The position numbers and the translations under genes were made by a program. Source: Mycolicibacterium sp. P1-18 (GTDB lineage: Bacteria; Actinomycetota; Actinomycetes; Mycobacteriales; Mycobacteriaceae). Taken from it: DNA of 64,000 nt. The DNA is taken from assembly GCF_008329535.1 (NCBI RefSeq), contig NZ_NPKR01000008.1, positions 1-64,000 on the forward strand, given 5' to 3'. How positions within the stretch are numbered: position 1 is the stretch's first letter; the number at the start of each line of letters is the position of its first letter. Below, piece after piece: positions 57,729-64,000 of the stretch. The notes under the pieces are model-generated. The model did not search any database and had not been told where the DNA came from. It was given only the letters and a program-made list of their open reading frames with translations.

Positions 57729-58376
57729 CTACTTGGTGCCGAAGATGCGGTCACCCGCGTCGCCCAGCCCCGGCAGGATGTAGCCGTGCTCGTCGAGTTG
57801 GCGGTCGACGGCGGCGGTGTAGATCGGGACGTCGGGATGGGCCGCGTGCATGGCGGCCACCCCCTCCGGGCACGTCAGCAGGCACACGAACTTGATCGAC
57901 TTCGGACCGCATTCCTTGAGCCGGTCGACCGCGGCGATCGCCGAATTGCCGGTGGCGAGCATGGGGTCGACGACCACCACGTCGCGCTCCTCGAGGTCGC
58001 CGGGCATCTTGAAGTAGTACTCGACCGCCACCAGCGTCTTGGGGTCGCGGTACAGGCCGATGTGCCCCACGCGTGCGCCGGGGACGACGCTGAGCATGCC
58101 GTCGAGGATGCCGGTCCCGGCCCGCAGGATCGAGACGAACACCAGCTTCTTGCCGTCGATGACCCGCCCCGTCATGGTCTCCATGGGCGTCTCGATCTCG
58201 ACGTCGTGCAGCGGAATGTCACGCAGCACCTCGTAGGCCACGAGCGCCGCGATTTCGTTGACCAGTTGGCGAAAGGTCTTGGTGGACGCCTCCTTCCGCC
58301 GCAACAAGGTCAACTTGTGCTGCACCAGCGGGTGCTCCACCAGGTGCAGCATGTCCTGTCTCTCCTCCACGTTCAT
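57729..58376 (-). CDS. upp: Uracil phosphoribosyltransferase (URC6-type, alphaproteobacterial-like)
   Basis: 215 residues from ATG 58376; ATG 58352 would give 207. It has HPLVQHKLTLLRRKEASTK, ILRAGTGILDG, the PRPP loop VVVDPMLATGNSAIAAVDRL and the closing YILPGLGDAGDRIFGTK. It converts uracil and PRPP to UMP. The sequence resembles proteobacterial Upp (ATGN in the PRPP loop) more than the divergent Upp that I remember for M. tuberculosis, so it may be a second, acquired copy. It is the last of three genes with URC4 and URC1, in the order expected for the URC uracil-degradation pathway. Confidence 0.88.
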   Translation of the reverse strand: MNVEERQDMLHLVEHPLVQHKLTLLRRKEASTKTFRQLVNEIAALVAYEVLRDIPLHDVEIETPMETMTGRVIDGKKLVFVSILRAGTGILDGMLSVVPGARVGHIGLYRDPKTLVAVEYYFKMPGDLEERDVVVVDPMLATGNSAIAAVDRLKECGPKSIKFVCLLTCPEGVAAMHAAHPDVPIYTAAVDRQLDEHGYILPGLGDAGDRIFGTK

Positions 58377-58381
58377 CCCCT

Positions 58382-59614
58382 CTAGAAGACGGTGCCGTCG
58401 CTGACGACCACCAACGGCGGCAGTCCACCACGGAGGCGCTGTGCCAGCACCCGGCCCGCGGCCCACGTGCCGCCCTCCAACACGCACGCCAGCGGCATCC
58501 GGGTGGCGTCGGATCCCAGCTCGGTGCGCACCATCGGGGCCAGCTCGTCGAGCAGGGCCACGGTCAACGCCCGCCATTCGACGATTAGCTCGGCGTCGAC
58601 GGCCCACTCGGTCGCGAGCCAGCCGGGGTCACGCAGCCGGAGTGCGCCGGCGTCGAGCAGCAGTCCGCCGTTGCGGTATTCGGGCAGCGCGGTCAACGCG
58701 TCGAGTCCCACGACCTGCACGCCCGCCCAGCCGAACGGCTCCAGCAGGGAGTAGGTCAACCACTGCGACAGTTTGTGGAAGGGCATCCAGCCCTGGGTGA
58801 GGCCGGGCCCCGGGACGGCCGGATGGCGCCAGCAGTCGCCCAGCCGCTGATCGCCGATGGCGTTGTCCGCCAACCAGATTCCGGACAGGGATGCGAGCAG
58901 CTCGGACAGGATGTCGTGCGCGGCGATCGTCGCGGGGCCGTGCCGGGGCAGCAGGCGGTCGAACAACCCGCCGGGCCGGCCGAGCGGGCCGAACGTCTCG
59001 GGTCGGGTGGTCATCGCCCGACCCAGCCGGTGCAGGAGTGCGACGCGACCCTCCACGCCGACCAGCGGGTTGTCCGGAGCGATCTGAAACGCCTCGGCCA
59101 GGCGCGCCGGGGTCAGACTCAGCAGCCCCGCGGCGTCGACCCGCAACGGGACGCCGGGATCGGAGGAGAAGACACCGTCGACGAACGCGTGCCACGACGC
59201 GACGCCGAGTCCCTCCGACCGGTCGAAGCGCAGCCCGGTGGACCCCTCGTCGTAATGCCAGTCCGGACCCGCACCCGCGTCGAGCAGCACGCTGACCACG
59301 ACGAGGTCGATCATGGCGCGGGCCCGACCCGCCGGGGCGAGCGTCGCGAGCCGGGCGTCGAGTTCGGCCGTGCGGTGAACCCCACCGGCCTCGAAGTGTC
59401 GCCACCGGCTGTGGAAGGGAATGTTCAAGTCCGGGTAGCGGTCTCGCGTCACGGCCACCACGTCGGCCACCGCCGCGGGCAGCGACTCGTCGTCGACGAC
59501 GAACCAGGCGGACTCGCCTGCGCGCGCCCGGTGCAGCAGGGCGGTGGCGCGGTCTCGTACGGCAGCGGTGGTGCGCAGCAACGCGGCCGCACCGTCGGCC
59601 TCGCCGGCACTCAT
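58382..59614 (-). CDS. urc4: URC4/Urg3-family protein (DUF1688)
   Basis: 410 residues from ATG 59614; the ATG overlaps the stop of the URC1-like gene (ATGA, 59611-59614). Characteristic DUF1688 patterns are FHSRWRHFEAGGVHR, DWHYDEGSTGLRFDRSEGLG, and HKLSQWLTYSLLEPFGWAG. URC4 is required for the URC pathway that degrades uracil to 3-hydroxypropionate and urea in the yeast Lachancea kluyveri and is found in some bacteria. Its reaction is not settled. Five bases separate it from upp. There is no membrane helix or signal. Confidence 0.85.
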   Translation of the reverse strand: MSAGEADGAAALLRTTAAVRDRATALLHRARAGESAWFVVDDESLPAAVADVVAVTRDRYPDLNIPFHSRWRHFEAGGVHRTAELDARLATLAPAGRARAMIDLVVVSVLLDAGAGPDWHYDEGSTGLRFDRSEGLGVASWHAFVDGVFSSDPGVPLRVDAAGLLSLTPARLAEAFQIAPDNPLVGVEGRVALLHRLGRAMTTRPETFGPLGRPGGLFDRLLPRHGPATIAAHDILSELLASLSGIWLADNAIGDQRLGDCWRHPAVPGPGLTQGWMPFHKLSQWLTYSLLEPFGWAGVQVVGLDALTALPEYRNGGLLLDAGALRLRDPGWLATEWAVDAELIVEWRALTVALLDELAPMVRTELGSDATRMPLACVLEGGTWAAGRVLAQRLRGGLPPLVVVSDGTVF

Positions 59615-60846
59615 CCGTTCAACCCGCGGCCCTTCGTGTTTCGCAGTTCCTCGGCTCCCGGCACCGGTCCCGGGGTGAAGTACCCCGCGGCCATCTTGGC
59701 GTCGATCTCGACGCGGGCGTCGGCCGGTACCAGGTCCTCCGGGATGTTCACGCGTTCGCCGACCTCGATGCCGGATCCGGTGATGGCGTCGTACTTCATG
59801 TTGCTCATCGAAACCAGGCGGTGGATCTTGCGGACGCCCAGCCAGTGCAGGACGTCGGGCATGAGTTCCTGGAAGCGCATGTCTTGCACTCCCGCGACGC
59901 ATTCCGTGCGGGCGAAGTACTGGTCGGCGGTGTCACCGCCCACCTGCCGCTTGCGGGCGTTGTACACCAGAAACTTGGTGACCTCCCCGAGCGCGCGACC
60001 CTCCTTGCGGGAGTAGGACACCAGTCCGACGCCGCCGCGCTGGGCGCCGAGGATGCATTCCTCGATGGCGTGGGTGAGGTAGGGCCGGCACGTGCAGATG
60101 TCGGACCCGAAGACGTCCGAGCCGTTGCACTCGTCGTGCACCCGCGCGGTCAGCTCCACCGACGGATCGGCCAGATCCGCTGCGGCGCCGAAGACGTAGA
60201 CGGTCTGTCCGCCGATCGGAGGTAGGAACACCTCGAGGTCCGAGCGGGTCACCAGCTCCGGGTACATGCCGCCGGTCTCCTCGAACAGCACTCTGCGCAG
60301 GTCGGTCTCGGAGCAGTTGAACCGCTGCGCCACCCCGGGCAGATACCAGACGGGTTCGACGGCGGCCTTGGTGACCAGCGCGGCGCCGCTGGGGAGCAGC
60401 ACGCGCCCGTCGGGGACCAGCCGTCCCCGCTGCACGGCGTCGACCACCTCGGGCAGGATGACGTGCGCCTTGGTGATGGCGATCGACGGGCGCATGTCGT
60501 GGCCGGCGGCCAGCTCGTCGGCGAACACGTCGGCGACCATCGCGCCCCACGGGTCCAGGCTGACGATCTTGCCCGGTTCGCTCCACTGCGGATAGGGGCC
60601 GACGACGTCGGTGGGGGCCGTGTTGGTGAGGTCGGCCTTGTGCTCGCGGGACAGCGCGCCGGCGGCGACGGCCAGCGCGCGGTACACGCCGTAGGAACCG
60701 CTGTGGGTGCCGATGACGTTGCGGTGCGCCCGCTTGGTGGTGGTGCCGATGACGGGTCCGCGTTCGGTCGCCGTCGGGGCATCCCACGTGATGGGCAGGG
60801 CACCGACCCCGCCGCTGTGCGAGGTCAGGCGGATGTGCGCGACCAT
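59611..60846 (-). CDS. urc1: URC1-type GTP cyclohydrolase II-like protein
   Basis: 411 residues from ATG 60846, preceded by GAGGAGCGAG. The GTP-cyclohydrolase-II fold is present: EVTSRSD-like region, HDECNGSDVFGSDICTCRPYL with the Zn-binding cysteines, and the phosphate-contact VGLVSYSRKEGRALG. The long N-terminal region (residues 1-170) and the fused whole are typical of URC1/Urc1p-like proteins rather than riboflavin GTP cyclohydrolase II, which is about 200 residues. In the URC pathway it acts on the uridine-derived nucleotide to open the ring. It heads the three-gene operon with urc4 and upp. Confidence 0.86.
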   Translation of the reverse strand: MVAHIRLTSHSGGVGALPITWDAPTATERGPVIGTTTKRAHRNVIGTHSGSYGVYRALAVAAGALSREHKADLTNTAPTDVVGPYPQWSEPGKIVSLDPWGAMVADVFADELAAGHDMRPSIAITKAHVILPEVVDAVQRGRLVPDGRVLLPSGAALVTKAAVEPVWYLPGVAQRFNCSETDLRRVLFEETGGMYPELVTRSDLEVFLPPIGGQTVYVFGAAADLADPSVELTARVHDECNGSDVFGSDICTCRPYLTHAIEECILGAQRGGVGLVSYSRKEGRALGEVTKFLVYNARKRQVGGDTADQYFARTECVAGVQDMRFQELMPDVLHWLGVRKIHRLVSMSNMKYDAITGSGIEVGERVNIPEDLVPADARVEIDAKMAAGYFTPGPVPGAEELRNTKGRGLNG

Positions 60847-60938
60847 GCTCGCTCCTCGGGGGTCGAACGTCCGGCCGTCGGGCCGGTTGGAATGCGCCAG
60901 CATAGCGACTCGCCGCACGCCACGCCGGGCGTCGACCG

Positions 60939-61322
60939 CTACGGGCCGAAGGTGGTCAGGCAGAAGGGATGCCCGGCCGGGTCAAGGAACACCCGCCACA
61001 GGTCGGGGGCCGGCTGATGCTCGGCCAGCCGGGCTCCGACGGCCAGCGCACGTGCCTCGGCGGCGTCGAGGTCGGGCACCGAGACGTCGAAGTGCATTTG
61101 CTGACCCTGTCCGGGTGCCGGCCAGGTCGGCGGGACGTAGTCGTCGACCTTCATCATGGCCAGCGTGTGCGTGCCGTCGGAGATGGCGACGACGCGGCCG
61201 TCGGGTGATTCGACGATGCGCGTCATGCCGAACAGTTCGGCGTAGAAGTCCGCGAGTGCGCCGGGGTCCGGGCAGTCGACGGACACCGATCCGATGCGCA
61301 GTGCGGGGGAGTCCGGGGTCAT
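60939..61322 (-). CDS. VOC superfamily protein (bleomycin resistance/dioxygenase-like)
   Basis: 127 residues from ATG 61322. It begins LRIGSVSVDCPDPGALADFYAELFGM and ends FLDPAGHPFCLTTFG, the two modules of a small VOC protein. The ligand is unknown. It lies 92 bases before the URC1 gene on the same strand, so it may be a further member of the operon, but the gap and lack of precedent leave this open. Confidence 0.75.
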   Translation of the reverse strand: MTPDSPALRIGSVSVDCPDPGALADFYAELFGMTRIVESPDGRVVAISDGTHTLAMMKVDDYVPPTWPAPGQGQQMHFDVSVPDLDAAEARALAVGARLAEHQPAPDLWRVFLDPAGHPFCLTTFGP

Positions 61323-61363
61323 GCGGGCGACCCTGCCACGTCGGGCCGACACCGTCCCGACGC

Positions 61364-62332
61364 TCACGGGACGAGAAGCAACTTGCCGATGGTGCCGCGG
61401 CCCTCGATGTCGGCGTGCGCCCGCGCCGCCTCTGCGAGGGGATACTCGCCGCCGACCCGGACGGTGAGCCGTCCGTCGGTGATCCAGTCGAACAGCTGCG
61501 TCGTGCGGGCCCGCAAGAGGGCCGGGGTGTGAACGTGGTCGTAGTAGGTCGCGTAACCGATCTTGACGCTCTTCGGCAGGCTGGTGAGGTCGATCGATCC
61601 CGGGGCGCCGAGTACCGGGCCGAACCAGCAGAACGTGCCCGACCGCCGCAGCACGTCGAGTGACCCCTGAAAGGTCGTCGGTCCCGATCCGTCGTAGACG
61701 ACGTCGACCCCGACGCCGTCGGTGAGTCGCAATGCCTGCTCGGCGAATTGGCCACCGGCGTCGACGATTACGTGGTCGGCGCCCGCGTCCTTGGCGGCGG
61801 CGACCTTGGCCTCCGACGACACCCGACCGATGACCGAACCCCCGCGTAGTTTGACGATCTGGGTCAGCAGCAGTCCCACTCCGCCCGCCGCCGCGTGGAC
61901 GAAGGCGACGTCGCCCGGTTGGACCGGGTAGAAGTCCGTGGCGAAGTGACTCGCGGTCAGGCCCTGCATCATCACCGACGCGGCGGTGCGGTCGTCGATC
62001 CCGTCGGGAATCGGCACCAGTGAGGCGGCCGGAACGGCGATCCGCTGTGCATGGCTTCCGGGTGCGTAGACCCAGGCGACGCGTTGGCCCGGTGTGATGC
62101 CGTCGGCGTCGGCACCCACGGCCAGGACGCGGCCCGCACCCTCGACGCCGAGAATCTTCGGGTTGGGAATCTCGTTCCACGCCATGCCTCGTCGCACGCC
62201 CACGTCCATGAAGTTGACTCCGGCGAAAGCGATCTCGACCAACGCCTCGCCCCGACCGGCGACGGGCTCGGGCCGCTCGACGCACTCGAGCATCTCGCCG
62301 CCACCGCTGCCGTTCATCACCACTGCCTTCAT
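61364..62332 (-). CDS. Zinc-type/quinone oxidoreductase (MDR family)
   Basis: 322 residues from ATG 62332, with GGAAAGGACGG upstream. The MDR pattern VNFMDVGVRRGMAWNEIPNPKILGVEGAGRV and the cofactor motif HAAAGGVGLLLTQIVK are clear; the structural-zinc cysteines of alcohol dehydrogenases are absent, so it is the quinone oxidoreductase/zeta-crystallin type. It reduces quinones or other enones with NADPH. Its neighbours give no clear pathway. Confidence 0.85.
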   Translation of the reverse strand: MKAVVMNGSGGGEMLECVERPEPVAGRGEALVEIAFAGVNFMDVGVRRGMAWNEIPNPKILGVEGAGRVLAVGADADGITPGQRVAWVYAPGSHAQRIAVPAASLVPIPDGIDDRTAASVMMQGLTASHFATDFYPVQPGDVAFVHAAAGGVGLLLTQIVKLRGGSVIGRVSSEAKVAAAKDAGADHVIVDAGGQFAEQALRLTDGVGVDVVYDGSGPTTFQGSLDVLRRSGTFCWFGPVLGAPGSIDLTSLPKSVKIGYATYYDHVHTPALLRARTTQLFDWITDGRLTVRVGGEYPLAEAARAHADIEGRGTIGKLLLVP

Positions 62333-62549
62333 TGATTCCGTCCTTTCCAGAGACCGTCGACTCTCACCACCGTCCGCTCCCAGAAATGGACCCGCAAGTC
62401 CAAAGCCGTGCGCAGCGATGGGTGCCAGCAGGTAGTCGAGGAATCCCGATGGCACCACCACGAAGGGGGTGCCAGCCGGATCGACGCCCGTCCCGCCGAC
62501 CGGAAACATCGACGGCGACGGCAACCACGACCTCGAGAAGGTAGCGACC

Positions 62550-62792
62550 ATGAGAATCCCGACGACCTCACTGACGACTCTGTTCGCCGCCGGCGCCATG
62601 GCTTTCGCGCTCGCCGCGGCGCCGACCGCGGCGGCCGATCCCGGCGGCACCGCACCCGCACCGCCCCAGCCGCACCAGGCCTGCACCAGTCTCGGTGGCA
62701 ACGTGTGCCAGTCACCGGGGAACACTCAGGTCAACGATGCGCCACCGCCGGTCCAGTTCTATCCGTACGGCGGCAACGCCCTGCTGCTCTGA
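62550..62792 (+). CDS. Small secreted protein A of a tandem pair
   Basis: 80 residues from ATG 62550 with GAGAAGG upstream. A Sec signal (about residues 1-30, cleaved near TAAA-DPG) leads to a short mature peptide with QPHQACTSLGGNVCQSPGN, QVNDAPPP and a C-terminal YPYGGNALLL. The two cysteines are probably disulfide-linked. The gene 23 bases downstream encodes a clearly related peptide. The function is unknown; small exported two-Cys proteins of this kind are common in mycobacteria. Confidence 0.75.
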   Translation: MRIPTTSLTTLFAAGAMAFALAAAPTAAADPGGTAPAPPQPHQACTSLGGNVCQSPGNTQVNDAPPPVQFYPYGGNALLL

Positions 62793-62815
62793 CCTTCCCA
62801 GACGAGGAGACGACC

Positions 62816-63046
62816 ATGAAGATCACCCCGAACGCGTTCGTGCCGCTGCTCGCCTCGCTGGGAACGGTCGTCGCCATCGCCGCGGCACCCGTTGCGGCCG
62901 CCTCTTCCGGCACTCCCGCGCAGCCGCATCAGGCCTGTAGCAGCCTGGGAAGCACCCAATCCCTGTGCGAGTCCAGTGGCAACGTGCAGATCAACGATTC
63001 GCTTCCGCAGGTCGACTACTTCCCCTATGCGGGCGGCGCGACGTAG
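62816..63046 (+). CDS. Small secreted protein B, paralogue of the preceding gene
   Basis: 76 residues from ATG 62816 with GAGGAGACGACC upstream. A signal peptide (about residues 1-29) is followed by QPHQACSSLGSTQSLCESS, GNVQINDSLPQ and YFPYAGGAT, matching the first gene's QPHQAC, VND and YPYGG elements with the same spacing of Cys. The pair arose by tandem duplication. It ends within an inverted repeat (63039-63066) shared with the convergent methyltransferase gene. Function unknown. Confidence 0.75.
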   Translation: MKITPNAFVPLLASLGTVVAIAAAPVAAASSGTPAQPHQACSSLGSTQSLCESSGNVQINDSLPQVDYFPYAGGAT

Positions 63047-63066
63047 ACCGGATCGGGTCTACGTCG
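63039..63066. terminator. Bidirectional stem-loop over both stop codons
   Basis: CGACGTAGACC (63039-63049) pairs perfectly with GGTCTACGTCG (63056-63066) around a 6-base loop. The stop codons of the secreted gene (63044-63046) and of the methyltransferase (63059-63061) lie inside it. An 11-bp GC-rich stem between convergent genes is a good candidate for a bidirectional terminator even without a T-run. Confidence 0.68.
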
Positions 63067-63667
63067 TCGCCTCCGCCGCACCCGTCTGACGGTGCACGGA
63101 CACTGCGTAGTCCCCACCGTCGTAGGGTTCGCGGTCCCAGGTCGCCCAGCGCGCCTCGGGTGTCAATCCGGCGCCGGCGGCGAAGCGGTCGTACTCGTCC
63201 AGCCGAAGCCGACCGGGCTGAATCGAGAAGCCGGCGACCAGCAGCCCACCGGGGGCCACCCGGGCGGCCATCTCGCCCATGACGCGTTCCTCGGAGTCCG
63301 GAGCCAGGAAGATCATCACGTTGCCCGCCAGCAACACCACGTCGAACGTGTCTCGCAGATGCGCGCTCAGGTTCGCCAGGTCGGCGTGAATCCAGGTGAG
63401 CTCGGCGGCCTTGGCGCGGGCCGCAGTGAGCATGTCGAGGTCGGCGTCGACCCCCACCACGGCACGACCGCGGCGAGCCAGTTCGATGCCCACCCGGCCC
63501 GTGCCGCACCCGGCGTCGAGCACCCGGTCACCGCCCGTCTGCGTCAGCAGGTGGTCGACGAGGTCGGCTTCGCCGTGGACGCTCGCGCCCGACTCGGCGA
63601 GCCGCGTCCACCTCTGGTCGTAGTCGTCGCCGCGCGGCGCGTCCGTGTCCTGCCATCGGGTGCCCAT
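63059..63667 (-). CDS. Class I SAM-dependent methyltransferase
   Basis: 202 residues from ATG 63667; a longer start at 63691 would overlap the terminator. Motif I is VLDAGCGTGRVGIELA, followed by VVGVDADLDM, and LADLSAH/NVMIFL segments of the class I fold. The substrate is unknown. It lies downstream of katG, separated by a strong terminator, and converges with the secreted paralogues. Confidence 0.82.
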   Translation of the reverse strand: MGTRWQDTDAPRGDDYDQRWTRLAESGASVHGEADLVDHLLTQTGGDRVLDAGCGTGRVGIELARRGRAVVGVDADLDMLTAARAKAAELTWIHADLANLSAHLRDTFDVVLLAGNVMIFLAPDSEERVMGEMAARVAPGGLLVAGFSIQPGRLRLDEYDRFAAGAGLTPEARWATWDREPYDGGDYAVSVHRQTGAAEATT

Positions 63668-63685
63668 CCCGCCATTGTCACGCAA

Positions 63686-63723
63686 GAACACCCCGCGAGC
63701 CGATGCCGGCTCGCGGGGTGTTC
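63686..63723. terminator. Strong stem-loop downstream of katG
   Basis: GAACACCCCGCGAGCCG (63686-63702) pairs perfectly over 17 bp with CGGCTCGCGGGGTGTTC (63707-63723), with a 4-base loop. It lies between katG's stop (63742-63744) and the methyltransferase start, on the downstream side of katG. The stem is followed by CTTGCGTG rather than by a T-run, but its length and GC content make it an efficient terminator candidate. Confidence 0.85.
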
Positions 63724-63741
63724 CTGGGGCTGCAGAGTGGC

Positions 63742-64000
63742 TTAGACGAGGTCGAACCGGTCGAGATCCATGACCTTGGCCCAGGCGGCGACGAAGTCGG
63801 TGACGAACTTCTCCTTCGCGTCGTCGCTGGCGTACACCTCGGCAACCGCGCGCAGTTCGGAGTTCGACCCGAACACGAGGTCGGCCCGGGTGCCGGTGTA
63901 GGTGACGCTGCCCGACGCGTTGGTGCCCTCGAACATGTCCGACGAATCGTCGGTCGCGGTCCAGGACACGTCGATGTCGAGCAGGTTGGTGAAGAAGTCG
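63742..64000 (-). CDS. katG: Catalase-peroxidase KatG, C-terminal part (runs off the right edge)
   Basis: Only the last 86 codons are in the window. The sequence WTATDDSSDMFEGTN, SGSVTYTGTRADLVFGSNSELRAVAEVYASDDAKEKFVTDFVAAWAKVMDLDRFDL-type end is unmistakably the end of the second domain of bacterial catalase-peroxidase. KatG removes hydrogen peroxide and in mycobacteria activates isoniazid. The active-site His-Trp-Arg of the first domain is outside the window. Coordinates start at the stop (63742) and are truncated at the edge. Confidence 0.93.
   Translation of the reverse strand, partial: DFFTNLLDIDVSWTATDDSSDMFEGTNASGSVTYTGTRADLVFGSNSELRAVAEVYASDDAKEKFVTDFVAAWAKVMDLDRFDLV

Overview
The window looks like a chromosomal segment of a rapidly growing mycobacterium (Mycolicibacterium type). 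The evidence is the high G+C content, frequent GTG/TTG starts, a 13E12-family remnant, clear homologues of the mycobacterial P450s CYP124 and CYP125, a mycolic-acid cyclopropane-synthase-type methyltransferase, an F420-dependent luciferase-like oxidoreductase, an LdtMt1-like L,D-transpeptidase, Rv0315-like GH16 and catalase-peroxidase. Genes are densely packed: no stretch over about 300 bases lacks a gene, and the longest gaps (about 215-235 bases) are 23906-24139, 31119-31335 and 62333-62549. I found no tRNA, rRNA or CRISPR array.

Layout. 1-532: tail of an IS110-type transposase sitting in a broken 13E12 HNH gene. 549-9717: amidohydrolase, SDR and secreted dienelactone-hydrolase genes, CYP124, a Baeyer-Villiger-type monooxygenase and a secreted NG-rich protein. 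9731-16825: methyltransferase, F420 oxidoreductase and ABM operon, cyclopropane-synthase-like gene, DMT exporter, thioesterase-agmatinase pair and threonine dehydratase. 16930-25554: POT transporter, envelope genes, L,D-transpeptidase, a FadR-type regulator with a sterol-desaturase-like gene, CYP125, and secreted Pro-rich and GH16 proteins. 25584-34141: TetR plus molybdopterin oxidoreductase, nitronate monooxygenase, HAD phosphatase, an anti-sigma pair, and a divergent DapB-like/20beta-HSD-like pair. 34239-45369: GH2 enzyme, GT87, DedA, and a cinA-kinase-dimethylglycine dehydrogenase operon. 45382-57728: hydrolases, a two-component cluster, amidase, a TerC exporter under a manganese riboswitch, YaaA, VanY-like, Rieske, and an acyltransferase/SGNH pair. 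57729-64000: a uracil-degradation (URC) operon, quinone reductase, tandem secreted paralogues, and the end of katG.

Two systems stand out. First, three near-perfect KstR-type operators (TnnAACnnGTTnnA) lie in front of CYP125, the nitronate monooxygenase, and the divergent DapB-like/20beta-HSD-like pair. Together with CYP124 they make the middle of the window look like a dispersed sterol/branched-lipid catabolic island. Second, 57729-60846 encodes URC1 (GTP-cyclohydrolase-II-like), URC4 (DUF1688) and a uracil phosphoribosyltransferase in one tightly coupled operon. This is the gene set of the URC uracil-catabolic pathway known from yeasts and some bacteria, and the phosphoribosyltransferase is of a type unlike the usual mycobacterial Upp. 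A yybP-ykoY manganese riboswitch precedes terC, and palindromic operators sit at the starts of the FadR- and TetR-type regulator genes.
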